Assembly (NCBI GenBank): GCA_035293845.1
Contig: DATGMB010000043.1
Location: 1-42,678 of the forward strand
Direction: 5' to 3'
DNA: 42,678 nucleotides
DNA from: DATGMB01 sp035293845
GTDB taxonomy: Bacteria; Acidobacteriota; Terriglobia; Bryobacterales; Bryobacteraceae
The notes under the pieces are model-generated. The model had not been told where the DNA came from. It saw nothing but the letters and a program-made list of their open reading frames with translations, and ran no database searches. This document shows, piece after piece, positions 33,153 to 41,665 of this stretch (position 1 is its first letter; each line of letters opens with the position of its first letter). Both the position numbers and the translations under genes were made by a program.

Positions 33153-34256
33153 TCACACCGTCAGCGCCGCCTGCATCATCGCCCGCGCATACCCCACATT
33201 GAACGCGAATGCGGCATACCCGCCGCCGCCCGGATACTGCGGATGGAAGCCCGGCCGTTCCCGGTCGTACTCAAGCCCCCGCGGATGCTCCGGATATACC
33301 AGCCGCCGGTACCGGTTCCGCACCAGCTCGCGCATGACCGCGAACATGTTGTTCTCGCCCTCGTCGATGAACACTTCGCTATAACGCTCGTATGGTTTGG
33401 CGACTTTCACATTACGGAAATGCACGTGGTTGATGCGGTCCCGCGAGGCGAAGTAGCGGCACACTTCGACCGGGTCCTCACCCATCTCCTTCGTCACACC
33501 GCAATCGAAGGTAATGCCGTTCGACGGGCTGTCAACGATCGAGATCAGCTTCTTCCAGCCCGCAACCGTCCCCATGATCTGCTGCGAGCCGCGGCTGAGC
33601 GGCGCCGGCGGATCGTTCGGATGCAGCGCCAGCCGCACGCCGGCCTTTTCCGCCTCCGGCACCACCGCCTTGAGAAAGTACGCGATGTTCGCCCACATTT
33701 CGTCGAGCGTGTGCGCGCCCTCGTTTTCGAGCGGGGGCAGCCCCTTCATTCGCTCGTAGTCGAACCCGGTCCAGCCCGCCCCGGCGCGCGACGTGTCCGT
33801 CTCCTCGAAATACCCTTCCATTGCCCGGTGCGCATACCAGTTATATTCGATGACCGGCAGCCCGGCTTTGCCGGCCGCGCGCACCGATTGAATGACCTTC
33901 TCGATATCCTCGTCGCGCCCCGGCCGTGCATAGATGGCGTTGTTGAAGCCGGAGATCATGATGTTGCCGACCGCCAGGCCCCAGCCGCGGTAGCGGTCCA
34001 TCGTGGCCTTCAACTCGTCTTCGGTCCACGGAATCCTCCCCGCGGTGGCCATCACATGGTTCACGCCGAGCTGCTTGATGCGCCGCGCGCTGGCCTCGGC
34101 ATCCGCCCCGGCGCCATCGCCCGCAATCAGGCAGATCTTGGGGGTGTCCGGCCCTTCGAACCGGTTCGGGGGCATCTCCGCCGCCCGCCCCTGCGGCGCC
34201 GGCACGAGGGCTGCCGCCCCCGCCGCGTGCATCAACCGCCGTCTGGAGATCTTCAT
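33153..34256 (-). CDS. Exported mannonate dehydratase-like TIM-barrel protein
   Basis: The 367-residue product starts at 34256 with a twin-arginine leader (KISRRRLMHAAGAAALVP). The body resembles UxuA/sugar isomerase TIM barrels: the GRDEDIEKVIQSVRAAGKAG helix, IEYNWYAHR, ALHPNDPPAP with metal-ligand residues, NGITFDCGVT, INHVHFRNVK and FIDEGENNMF. Cytoplasmic UxuA dehydrates D-mannonate in hexuronate breakdown; here the export signal makes a periplasmic role or a different substrate likely. It follows the DUF362 gene by four bases and precedes the thioredoxin-fold gene by 13. Confidence 0.88.
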   Translation of the reverse strand: MKISRRRLMHAAGAAALVPAPQGRAAEMPPNRFEGPDTPKICLIAGDGAGADAEASARRIKQLGVNHVMATAGRIPWTEDELKATMDRYRGWGLAVGNIMISGFNNAIYARPGRDEDIEKVIQSVRAAGKAGLPVIEYNWYAHRAMEGYFEETDTSRAGAGWTGFDYERMKGLPPLENEGAHTLDEMWANIAYFLKAVVPEAEKAGVRLALHPNDPPAPLSRGSQQIMGTVAGWKKLISIVDSPSNGITFDCGVTKEMGEDPVEVCRYFASRDRINHVHFRNVKVAKPYERYSEVFIDEGENNMFAVMRELVRNRYRRLVYPEHPRGLEYDRERPGFHPQYPGGGGYAAFAFNVGYARAMMQAALTV

Positions 34257-34260
34257 CGCC

Positions 34261-35439
34261 TTAGCCTCGGATTCCCATTCTTGGGCGCGGCCGGGACGCC
34301 CGCTCCCTCCGCATGCCCGCAAAGTCGAACTTCGCTTCGGCGATGCTCGCGCCCACCACCTCGATCCGCCGCAGGTCCCGCGTCCCGATACCCACACCCT
34401 CGGCGAGCGCCAGCGTGCTATCGCATCGCTCGAACGGCGGCGTGCCCCGCACGGCCATGGGGTCGAATCCCATCACCGCCATCGCCACCGCATCCGTATT
34501 CACCGGGTTCAGGCCCGCCACAAGTACCCCCGGCTCCACGGCCCGCAAGTCCTCCTGGACCCACGGCCCCTCGCCGCCCGCCATCGTCTTGATTCCGTCC
34601 ACAATCGCCAGATGCACCGGCCGCGCCGCCACCAGGTCCACCACCGTGCGCGGCACGCGCCAGGTATCCTCCCGCGGCGCTTTGGGATCGATCTCGCCCG
34701 GCGCGGATTTCGAGGGCTGCCTGTTGCCGGCGTGAATCAGGCCGCGCCCGCCCTTCGGCACGAGCGATGGCTCATCCACTCCAGCGCCCGTTCCATAAAT
34801 CGTGCAAGGCGTGATGCCGAAACAGTTTTTCATGGAGAGCGTAATGCCCGCCGTGGCGTGCTCCTTCATCTTCGCGACGCTGACGAAAACATCGCAGTCG
34901 GCGTAGGAGTGGTTCAGATCGAAGGCCGGAAACATCAGCCCGCCGTGCGGCACGGTCATCCGCGAGTAAGTCTTTCCCTTTCCGAGGTAATTAGTATTTT
35001 CGAATTCCACGTTGGGCGCCGCGGCCAGAATATCCCGCGGCTCCCAGTTCGCCTGCAGCACATATTCCTCGACCGGCGCCGCCGTCGACCACGGGCTCTC
35101 CAGAATGCGGATCCGCCGCGCGCCCGCCTTGCCCATCAGATGCGCCGTGGCCGCGATCACGTGCGGGTGCGTGTAGTGAGTATCTTCGAGCGGCAGGTAC
35201 CGCAGCCGGTAGGTAGGCGCGCCCGTGAGGTTCACCTTCATTGCCACCGTCTTGCCTTTGACCATCCGCTCCAGCCCGCCCAGCCCGTCGAACATCCGGT
35301 CCAGAGCGGACAGCAGCTCCGACGGCTTGTAAGTCCTGCACTTCGCCAAAGCAACCCGCGAAGCCGGCGCCTCCGCCCGAACCAGCCGCGAGCCGGCCAT
35401 ACCGGCCGCCGTCCCCAGAATCCATTCCCTGCGCGTCAT
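34261..35439 (-). CDS. DUF362 domain protein with Tat-type leader
   Basis: This 392-residue protein opens TRREWILGTAAGMAGSRLVRA, a twin-arginine-type leader. The remainder matches the DUF362 pattern: MKVNLTGAP, the HPHVIAATAHLMGKAGARRI helix, FVSVAKMKEHATAGITLSMKN and GPWVQEDLRAVEPGVLVAG with NTDAVAM. DUF362 proteins are of unknown function; some carry ferredoxin domains, but this one lacks the CxxCxxC clusters. Its ATG overlaps the stop of the upstream unknown gene (ATGA at 35436-35439), and the next gene begins four bases after its stop. Tight packing implies function with those partners. Confidence 0.88.
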   Translation of the reverse strand: MTRREWILGTAAGMAGSRLVRAEAPASRVALAKCRTYKPSELLSALDRMFDGLGGLERMVKGKTVAMKVNLTGAPTYRLRYLPLEDTHYTHPHVIAATAHLMGKAGARRIRILESPWSTAAPVEEYVLQANWEPRDILAAAPNVEFENTNYLGKGKTYSRMTVPHGGLMFPAFDLNHSYADCDVFVSVAKMKEHATAGITLSMKNCFGITPCTIYGTGAGVDEPSLVPKGGRGLIHAGNRQPSKSAPGEIDPKAPREDTWRVPRTVVDLVAARPVHLAIVDGIKTMAGGEGPWVQEDLRAVEPGVLVAGLNPVNTDAVAMAVMGFDPMAVRGTPPFERCDSTLALAEGVGIGTRDLRRIEVVGASIAEAKFDFAGMRRERASRPRPRMGIRG

Positions 35440-36620
35440 ACGATCAACTCCAAGGCTACATACTGTGAAACCTGCGGCAGATGCACCTCGATCGCGTCCG
35501 CCTGCCGCAACACCTCCGCCCGCACCGGCCCCGTCACCTCGCAGGCCTGGACCTCGCGATACCGCCCGGCGATGCGCACGCTGGCCTCATTCGGGCCTCG
35601 ATCCGCATAGAACAGGAGATGCGCGACGGCGCGTCCGCCATCGGGCGATTTCGCCACATACGACCCGAAAGCTCCCGCGTTCCAGCACCGCACCAGGTCA
35701 TAGCGATGGCTGATCCGCAGCGCCGCATCCTGCGCGACTTCGTACGGATCGCCCATTTTGACCAGCGCGATGCCCTTGGCTGCAGGCAGTAAGCCGGCCC
35801 TGCCGATCACCAGCCCGCCGCCCGCCGCGAAGGCCGTCAACTTCCGCAGCAACTCCGGCGACGGCGGCTGCGCATCGGGATAAATCACCGCGCGCACCCC
35901 GCGGACTTCGCCGGCGCGGTCCTTCGGCCACACGGCCGTGTGCAGCCCCGCGCGCGCCAGTAAATTCAGCAATTCCTGGCTAAAAAACTCGTTTTTGCCG
36001 GCAAAATCGGAGATGAGTGCCACATTTGCCACGGGTTCATACGCATCCCAGGGCGCATGGCGGGCGAAAAACGCGGCCGCATCCGCGATCGCCTTCCAAG
36101 CCGCGGCCGCCGGCGGCTTCCCGGCAAGCAGATCCGCGGCAAGCGCGTCCCCAAGCGATACGATCCAGCGCCCTCCATACGCCGCCGCGTCCGCCGCCGC
36201 CATCAGATACGCGCCCGGCCGAAGAAAGTCATCGGCCGGCGGCGCGGCCTCGATCCAAACGGCCGTTCCGGCGTGCATCGCCTTGGCCAGCCGCACCCGC
36301 CAGCCGTTCGAATCCACCCATGGCACACCCGTCGGCCCGGCTTCCGCATCCGCGCCACCGTGCGGCCTTTTCACGCCCGGCCAGGCGCCGCGCACGATCG
36401 TCACGCCATCCGGCGGCGCATCCGGATGCACCACCGCAAAGCCCTCCTGCCCGGCCCGCGCGCGCACGCTCTCGAATTCATCGCTGTTGTCGATGAGCAG
36501 CGTGCCGATCGCCGTCCCTTCGAGCAGCGCGAGCGCCGCGGGGTCCGTCCAGGCTTTCGGCCAGCGCATCGGAGTACCGGCGGCGGGCATCAGGTATACT
36601 CTATCGGAAAACTCGCCCAT
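35436..36620 (-). CDS. Protein of unknown function, first gene of DUF362 operon
   Basis: I do not recognise this 394-residue protein. It has no signal peptide or membrane helix. The middle part (about 200-290: ANVALISDFAGKNEFFS ... RAVIYPDAQPPSPELLRKLTAFAAGGGLVIG) resembles the glutamine-amidotransferase-like domain attached to some glycoside hydrolases. The C-terminal 90 residues look like a beta-sandwich. The N-terminal half (WRVRLAKAMHAGTAVWIEAAPP) could be a reduced TIM barrel. The ATG at 36618-36620 overlaps the ATG of the divergent acylase gene (36619-36621); internal ATGs at 36590 or 36569 may be the true start. It overlaps DUF362 by four bases. Confidence 0.72.
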   Translation of the reverse strand: MGEFSDRVYLMPAAGTPMRWPKAWTDPAALALLEGTAIGTLLIDNSDEFESVRARAGQEGFAVVHPDAPPDGVTIVRGAWPGVKRPHGGADAEAGPTGVPWVDSNGWRVRLAKAMHAGTAVWIEAAPPADDFLRPGAYLMAAADAAAYGGRWIVSLGDALAADLLAGKPPAAAAWKAIADAAAFFARHAPWDAYEPVANVALISDFAGKNEFFSQELLNLLARAGLHTAVWPKDRAGEVRGVRAVIYPDAQPPSPELLRKLTAFAAGGGLVIGRAGLLPAAKGIALVKMGDPYEVAQDAALRISHRYDLVRCWNAGAFGSYVAKSPDGGRAVAHLLFYADRGPNEASVRIAGRYREVQACEVTGPVRAEVLRQADAIEVHLPQVSQYVALELIV

Positions 36621-38697
36621 GCGTTACGCCCTGCCGATCCTCCTCGCCCTTCGAGCGGCCGCCGCGCCGGTCCACGTCCCCGGCCTCGATCGCCAGGTGG
36701 AAATCCTGCGCGACCGCTGGGGTGTCCCGCATATTTACGCCTCCACCGTCCACGACCTTTTCTTCGCCCAGGGCTACATCACGGCGCAGGACCGGCTCTT
36801 CCAGATCGACCTTTGGCGCCGCGCCGGCACTGGCCGCCTCGCCGAAATTCTGGGACCCGCCGCGGTCGCGCGCGATACGCTCGCCCGCGCCGTCGCCTTT
36901 CACGGCGACTGGGCCGCCGAATGGGCCGCCTATGGCCCGGATGCCCGCGCCATCACCACGGCGTTTACGGACGGCATCAACGCCTACATCAAGAGCCTGC
37001 CGCGCTGGCCCGAGGAATTCCGGATTGCCGGCTACGCTCCGGCCCTCTGGGCTCCCGAGGACTGCCTGAGCCGCGTCGCCGGCCTCACCATGACGGGCAA
37101 CCTCATCCGCGAAGTCCAGCACGCGCTCGATATCCAGCGGCTCGGACTGGCGCGCGCCAGCGCCGCGATCCGCCTCGAACCGCAAGTTTCCCTCGAAGTC
37201 CCGCAGGGCCTCGACCTCTCCGCGATCACTACGGACATCCTGCGCGCTTACCGCGAAACCGTGGGACCGGTCCGGCTCTCAACCGAGCAGGGCAGCAACA
37301 ACTGGGTGGTGGACGGCAGCCTCACGGCGACCGGCCGGCCGCTCCTCGCCAACGACCCCCACCGTCCCGTGCAGCTCCCCTCGTTGCGCAAGACGGTGCA
37401 CCTGGTCGGTCCCGGTTGGGACGCGATCGGCGCCGGTGAGCCCGCCCTGCCCGGCATCGCGCTCGGGCACAACGAGACCATCGCGTGGGGCTTCACCATC
37501 GTGGGTATCGATCAACAGGACCTGTACGTCGAGACGGTCAACCCCGCGAACTCCGCCGAGTACCGCTACCGCGGCGCGTGGAGGAAATTCGATACGGAAT
37601 CCCAGCGCCTCAAAGTGAAGGGCGAACCCGACCGTGACATCACCCTGCGATACACGGTGCACGGCCCGGTGATCTACGAAGACCCGGCGCGGCACCTCGC
37701 CTACGCGCTGCGCTGGGTCGGGAGCGAGCCGGGCTCCGCGGGCTATATGGCCGGTATTTCCCTTGCCCGCGCGAAGAATTGGACCGAGTTCCGCGCCGCG
37801 ATGTCGCGCTACCGCGTGCCCTCGGAGAATCTGGTTTACGCCGATACTTCCGGCAACATCGGCTGGCAGGTCGGCGGCATGACGCCGATCCGCGACGGGT
37901 GGAACGGTCTGCTCCCAGTGCCCGGCGCAGAAGGACGTTACGAATGGCGCGGGTTCCAACCCTCGGACGCCCTGCCCTCCGAATTCAACCCGCCGCGCCA
38001 CTGGATCGCCACCGCCAACAACAACATCCTGCCGCCCGGCTACACGATTCCGCTGGGCTACGACGGCTGGGCCGTTCCCAACCGCATCAACCGCATCCGG
38101 GAAATGCTGACCCATCCCGAGCACAAGTTCGACATCGCCGATTTCGAGCGCATGCAGCAGGATGTCGTCTCGATTCCCGCGCGCGAATGGGCCGCGAAGC
38201 TGCCCGCTGAGGACGATCTCCACAAGTGGAACGGCGAGCTGCGCGCCGATTCGCGCGCCGCCCTGATCTACGAAGTCTGGCAGTCGATGCCGGGCGCGAG
38301 TTGGACGGAGGTCGAGGCCGAGATCGAACGCCGCTTCGGCAAGGACCAGTCGGAATGGCAATGGGGCAAACTCCATACCCTCACCCTCACGCACCCGCTC
38401 GGCAGGAAGGAATGGAGCCTCGGCCCCGTGCCCCGTCCCGGCGACGGCAACACGGTCAACGCGACCAGCGGCGCCAATTTCCGCCAGACCAACGGCGCCT
38501 CCTGGCGGGAAATCCTCGATGTCGGCGATTGGGACCGCTCCGTCATGACCAACGTCCCCGGCGAGTCCGGCGACCCTTCGAGCAAGCACTACGCCGACCT
38601 CCTCGACGATTGGGCCGCCGGACGCTACCACCCCATGCCGTTCAGCCGCAAGGCCGTCGAATCCTTCACCGAAGAAAAGGTTATACTGCTGCCGTAG
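36619..38697 (+). CDS. Penicillin acylase family N-terminal nucleophile hydrolase
   Basis: From ATG 36619 the product has 692 residues with a weak signal peptide (RYALPILLALRAAAAP). The alpha-chain region holds VEILRDRWGVPHIYA and GYITAQDRLFQIDLWRR. The self-cleavage site is EQG-S226 in STEQGSNNWVV; Ser226 becomes the N-terminal nucleophile of the beta chain. Other family landmarks are LLANDPHRPVQLPS, GHNETIAWGFT and IATANNNILPP. Enzymes of this family cleave amide bonds of beta-lactams, N-acyl-homoserine lactones or acylated peptides; specificity cannot be told here. The frame stays open further upstream but that part is antisense to the neighbour. The membrane acyltransferase gene starts ten bases after its stop. 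Confidence 0.94.
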   Translation: MRYALPILLALRAAAAPVHVPGLDRQVEILRDRWGVPHIYASTVHDLFFAQGYITAQDRLFQIDLWRRAGTGRLAEILGPAAVARDTLARAVAFHGDWAAEWAAYGPDARAITTAFTDGINAYIKSLPRWPEEFRIAGYAPALWAPEDCLSRVAGLTMTGNLIREVQHALDIQRLGLARASAAIRLEPQVSLEVPQGLDLSAITTDILRAYRETVGPVRLSTEQGSNNWVVDGSLTATGRPLLANDPHRPVQLPSLRKTVHLVGPGWDAIGAGEPALPGIALGHNETIAWGFTIVGIDQQDLYVETVNPANSAEYRYRGAWRKFDTESQRLKVKGEPDRDITLRYTVHGPVIYEDPARHLAYALRWVGSEPGSAGYMAGISLARAKNWTEFRAAMSRYRVPSENLVYADTSGNIGWQVGGMTPIRDGWNGLLPVPGAEGRYEWRGFQPSDALPSEFNPPRHWIATANNNILPPGYTIPLGYDGWAVPNRINRIREMLTHPEHKFDIADFERMQQDVVSIPAREWAAKLPAEDDLHKWNGELRADSRAALIYEVWQSMPGASWTEVEAEIERRFGKDQSEWQWGKLHTLTLTHPLGRKEWSLGPVPRPGDGNTVNATSGANFRQTNGASWREILDVGDWDRSVMTNVPGESGDPSSKHYADLLDDWAAGRYHPMPFSRKAVESFTEEKVILLP

Positions 38698-38707
38698 CGA
38701 GGCGCCC

Positions 38708-39859
38708 GTGTCCACCGTCCTGCAACCCGCTCCCGCCGGGGTAAAGTCCAAAGCCAGCCCGCAGCCCGCTCCGCGCAACACCGCCATCGACGCCTATCGC
38801 GGCATGGTCATGCTCCTCATGATGGCCGAAGTGCTCGAGCTTTCCCGCGTGTCCCGCGCCTTTCCCGGCAATCCCTTCTGGGCATTCCTTGCCTGGAACC
38901 AGACCCACGTCGCGTGGGCAGGCTGTTCGCTGCATGACACTATCCAGCCCGGCTTTTCCTTCCTCGTCGGCGTCGCCCTGCCCTACTCGATCGCCGCGCG
39001 GCTCGCCCGCGGCGAATCCTTCGGCCGCATGCTCGTCCACGCCATCCGGCGCAGCCTCATTCTCATCGCGCTCGGCATCTTTCTCCGCTCCATCGGCCGG
39101 CCGATGACCTACTTCACCTTCGAAGACACCCTCACCCAAATCGGCCTCGGATACACGTTCCTGTTCCTGCTCGGCTTCGCCTCCGAGCGAATCCGCTGGT
39201 CGGCGCTCGGCGCCATCCTCGCGGGCTATTGGCTCGCCTGGATGCTCTACCCCGCCCCGCACTGGACCATCGGCCACAACCTCGGGGTCGCCTTCGACCG
39301 CTGGTTCCTCAACCTCTTCCCGCGCACCGCGCCCTTCGTCAACAACAGCGGTGGCTACTGCACCCTGAGCTTCATCCCCACCCTGGGCACGATGATTCTA
39401 GGCCTCTTGGCCGGAAATTGGCTTCGTTCCGCCAATCCCGCGATCCCGTTCCGCCGGCTCCTCGCCGCAGGCGGGATCGGCATCGCCGCCGGCGTCCTGC
39501 TCCACTTCACCGGCGTATGCCCGATCGTCAAGCGCATCTGGACCCCCGCCTGGACCCTTTTCAGCGGCGGCCTCTGCTTCCTCTATCTTTCCGCCTTCTG
39601 CTGGCTCACCGAGGTCCGGCGGTGGCGGCGGCCGCTGTTCCCGCTGCTCGTCATCGGCATGAATTCGATTGCCGCTTACGTGATCGCCGAAACCCTGCGC
39701 GGCTTCGTCTACAGCTCGTTCCGCATCCACCTCGGGCCGCACTTCTTCGCGTTCCTCGGCACGGGGTTGGAGCCGCTCTTCCGCGGCTGCGCCACGTTAG
39801 CCGTCTACTGGCTGGTCCTGTTCGGGATGTACCGGCGCAAAATCTTCCTGCGGATCTGA
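38708..39859 (+). CDS. DUF5009/HGSNAT-like integral membrane acyltransferase
   Basis: The 383-residue protein uses a GTG start, ten bases after the acylase stop. It begins, after a short cytoplasmic tail, with RNTAIDAYRGMVMLLMMAEVL, the standard opening of DUF5009/DUF1624 proteins related to human heparan-alpha-glucosaminide N-acetyltransferase. About ten hydrophobic segments follow, with the conserved NQTHVAWAGCSLHDTIQPGFSF and the R-rich loops between helices. Members are thought to move acetyl groups across the membrane onto amino sugars. Pairing with an acylase suggests removal and transfer of acyl groups on glycans or peptides, but this is inference. The stop touches that of the convergent cupin gene. 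Confidence 0.88.
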   Translation: MSTVLQPAPAGVKSKASPQPAPRNTAIDAYRGMVMLLMMAEVLELSRVSRAFPGNPFWAFLAWNQTHVAWAGCSLHDTIQPGFSFLVGVALPYSIAARLARGESFGRMLVHAIRRSLILIALGIFLRSIGRPMTYFTFEDTLTQIGLGYTFLFLLGFASERIRWSALGAILAGYWLAWMLYPAPHWTIGHNLGVAFDRWFLNLFPRTAPFVNNSGGYCTLSFIPTLGTMILGLLAGNWLRSANPAIPFRRLLAAGGIGIAAGVLLHFTGVCPIVKRIWTPAWTLFSGGLCFLYLSAFCWLTEVRRWRRPLFPLLVIGMNSIAAYVIAETLRGFVYSSFRIHLGPHFFAFLGTGLEPLFRGCATLAVYWLVLFGMYRRKIFLRI

Positions 39860-40279
39860 TTACTTCCCCAGGGCGATCACGAAATACTCGGCGGGCTCGG
39901 GACCGGGATTCCGCCACCCGTGCAGCTCGCCGGATGCGACGCAGGTGACGGAGCCGGGCGTGATTCGCGTGGTCCGGCCTTCGATGGTGACATCCAGGCT
40001 GCCGCGCCGCAGCATCACGATCTCCTCGTGCGCGTGCCGGTGCGGAGCGTGCGGCGCCTGCCCCGGACCGAGCTCCGTCATGTGCAGCTCCACCGGGAAC
40101 CCGCCGTGCGTGACACCGTTCAGCACCGCGCGGCTCTTGTTCTGGCCGTTCGCCTTCACCGGCAGATCCTCGTACTCGTACACCTTCGATTGCAGCACTT
40201 CGGGCTTCTTCTCCGGTTTTTCCTGCGCGGCGGCTAAAGCGGGCAGCAGCACTACAAGATCCCGGCGCGAGCACTCCAT
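39860..40279 (-). CDS. Exported cupin-domain protein
   Basis: The ATG at 40279 gives 139 residues: a twin-arginine-type leader (ECSRRDLVVLLPALAAAQ) and a single cupin barrel. The metal-binding histidines and glutamate are in PHRHAHEEIVMLRRG, and the second motif is in SGELHGWRNPG. Small cupins bind a metal ion and may be isomerases, dioxygenases or sensors. A longer frame upstream shows no homology. It is 83 bases downstream of the enolase-superfamily gene on the same strand, possibly the same operon. Confidence 0.85.
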   Translation of the reverse strand: MECSRRDLVVLLPALAAAQEKPEKKPEVLQSKVYEYEDLPVKANGQNKSRAVLNGVTHGGFPVELHMTELGPGQAPHAPHRHAHEEIVMLRRGSLDVTIEGRTTRITPGSVTCVASGELHGWRNPGPEPAEYFVIALGK

Positions 40280-40362
40280 GGGCGCTCCTCCTCCCCGCAA
40301 GTGTACAATGCGCCGCCGGCTTCGACACGGTTCAGGTTCTGCGGTACGAGTAGACGGGCGCC

Positions 40363-41625
40363 TCAGCCCCACTGCACCAGCTTGCGCTCCTCGACCTTCG
40401 CTTCGTCCAGCTCGATGCCATAGCCCGGGCGCTCGGGCAGCGCGAAGTGCGCCTGTTGTGGCGCCGGTGGCGCTTTCTCGAAGTGATAATACGACCGCAT
40501 CTTCAGAATCAGGTACTCCGCCAGCGGGCAGACGGCGGGCGACTGGCTCGCGATCACGTGCAGCGCGGCGTGCAGGCTGTGGCCGTGCGGGATCACCGGC
40601 ACATCGTAGATCGATGCCAGCGTGCAGATCTTGACCAGCTCGGACGTGCCGCCGCACCACTCCGGGTCGCACTGCACCACGCTCAAGGCGTTTTCCTTCA
40701 GGTAGTCGTACACCTCCCAGCGGCCCTGAATGTGCTCGCCCGAAGCCACCGGAATCGACGTCCCCCTCCGCAGTTGCGTAAAGCTGCCGATCTTCTCCGC
40801 CTGCGTGGCCTCCTCGATCCACCGCGGGCGGTAGCGCTCCACCTGCTTCGCCCATTCGAGCACGTACGTCAGGTCCCAGCCGCTGTAGACGTCGAACATG
40901 AGCTCGGTTTCCTCGCCTACTGCCTCGCGCAGGAGCCGCACCAGATCGACGTTCTTCTTCATGCCGGCCGGCCCATCGCCCGGCCCATACGCCAGGAACC
41001 ATTTCTGGTAACGGTAGCCTTCCGCCTTCAGTTGCGCCGCGCGCTCCTGCGCTTTGGCGGGTTCGAGCGAATACCCCAGACAGCTCGCGTAAGCTTCAAT
41101 CGACGCGCGCGTCGGCCCGCCCAGCAGGCGGTACACCGGCGTGCGGAAATAGCGCCCGCGCAGGTCCCATAGCGTGTTATCGACCGCGCTGATCGCCATC
41201 AGGTAAGCGCCGCGCCGCGCATGCCGGTTCGACCGGTAGAGCTGGTCCCACAGCTTCTCCTGCGCCAGCGCATCCTTGCCGAGGAGGAACGGTTTCAACT
41301 GCTCGTCCACCACGATGGCGACTTCCTTATCGATCGGCCCGTAAAAACCTTCGGGCCCGTCATCGGTTTTGATCTTCAGGTACAGCGCGCTCACGGGGAC
41401 CCGCGCGGTGGAAGGCGTGCCATCGGCGTACGGCTTCGGCCGCAGCTCGTCGTAAATGAACAGCGGATTGACCTGATACTGCTGGTCAATTCCGCGCACG
41501 GCGTCGCGGTGGCCGCGCAGTTCCCAAATTTCGACGGCGGCGATCTTCAGCGGCTTGGTCTGCGCGAAGGCGGCCGCGGCCGGCAGAGCCGCCAGGAACC
41601 GGCGGCGAGTAGTGCGGAGAGACAT
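40363..41625 (-). CDS. Exported mandelate racemase/rhamnonate dehydratase-like enolase-superfamily enzyme
   Basis: The ATG at 41625 opens a twin-arginine leader (SLRTTRRRFLAALPAAAAFA). The 420-residue enzyme has the enolase-superfamily capping domain and barrel: KWFLAYGPGDGPAGMKKN near the first catalytic strand, metal ligands in ELMFDVYSGWD, RWIEEA and VASGEH, QCDPEWCGGTSE, and VIPHGHSLHA with the catalytic His. The KWF-GP pattern and the WCGG motif are like L-rhamnonate dehydratases, which make 2-keto-3-deoxy-rhamnonate. The export leader is unusual for that enzyme. It starts 40 bases from the divergent M20 hydrolase gene. Confidence 0.88.
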   Translation of the reverse strand: MSLRTTRRRFLAALPAAAAFAQTKPLKIAAVEIWELRGHRDAVRGIDQQYQVNPLFIYDELRPKPYADGTPSTARVPVSALYLKIKTDDGPEGFYGPIDKEVAIVVDEQLKPFLLGKDALAQEKLWDQLYRSNRHARRGAYLMAISAVDNTLWDLRGRYFRTPVYRLLGGPTRASIEAYASCLGYSLEPAKAQERAAQLKAEGYRYQKWFLAYGPGDGPAGMKKNVDLVRLLREAVGEETELMFDVYSGWDLTYVLEWAKQVERYRPRWIEEATQAEKIGSFTQLRRGTSIPVASGEHIQGRWEVYDYLKENALSVVQCDPEWCGGTSELVKICTLASIYDVPVIPHGHSLHAALHVIASQSPAVCPLAEYLILKMRSYYHFEKAPPAPQQAHFALPERPGYGIELDEAKVEERKLVQWG

Positions 41626-41665
41626 CGGTCCGATTCTACAACCGGACTGTGTCAGACTGGCAGAC

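Noticed and set aside
35938..36618. Upstream extension of the penicillin acylase frame to 919 codons
   Set aside because: The extension is antisense to the 35436-36620 gene and has no signal peptide or homology; ATG 36619 gives a leader and a normal length.
38681..39277. Minus-strand 198-codon frame opposite the DUF5009 gene
   Set aside because: It is Glu/Gly/Asp-rich shadow sequence antisense to a membrane protein with clear helices.
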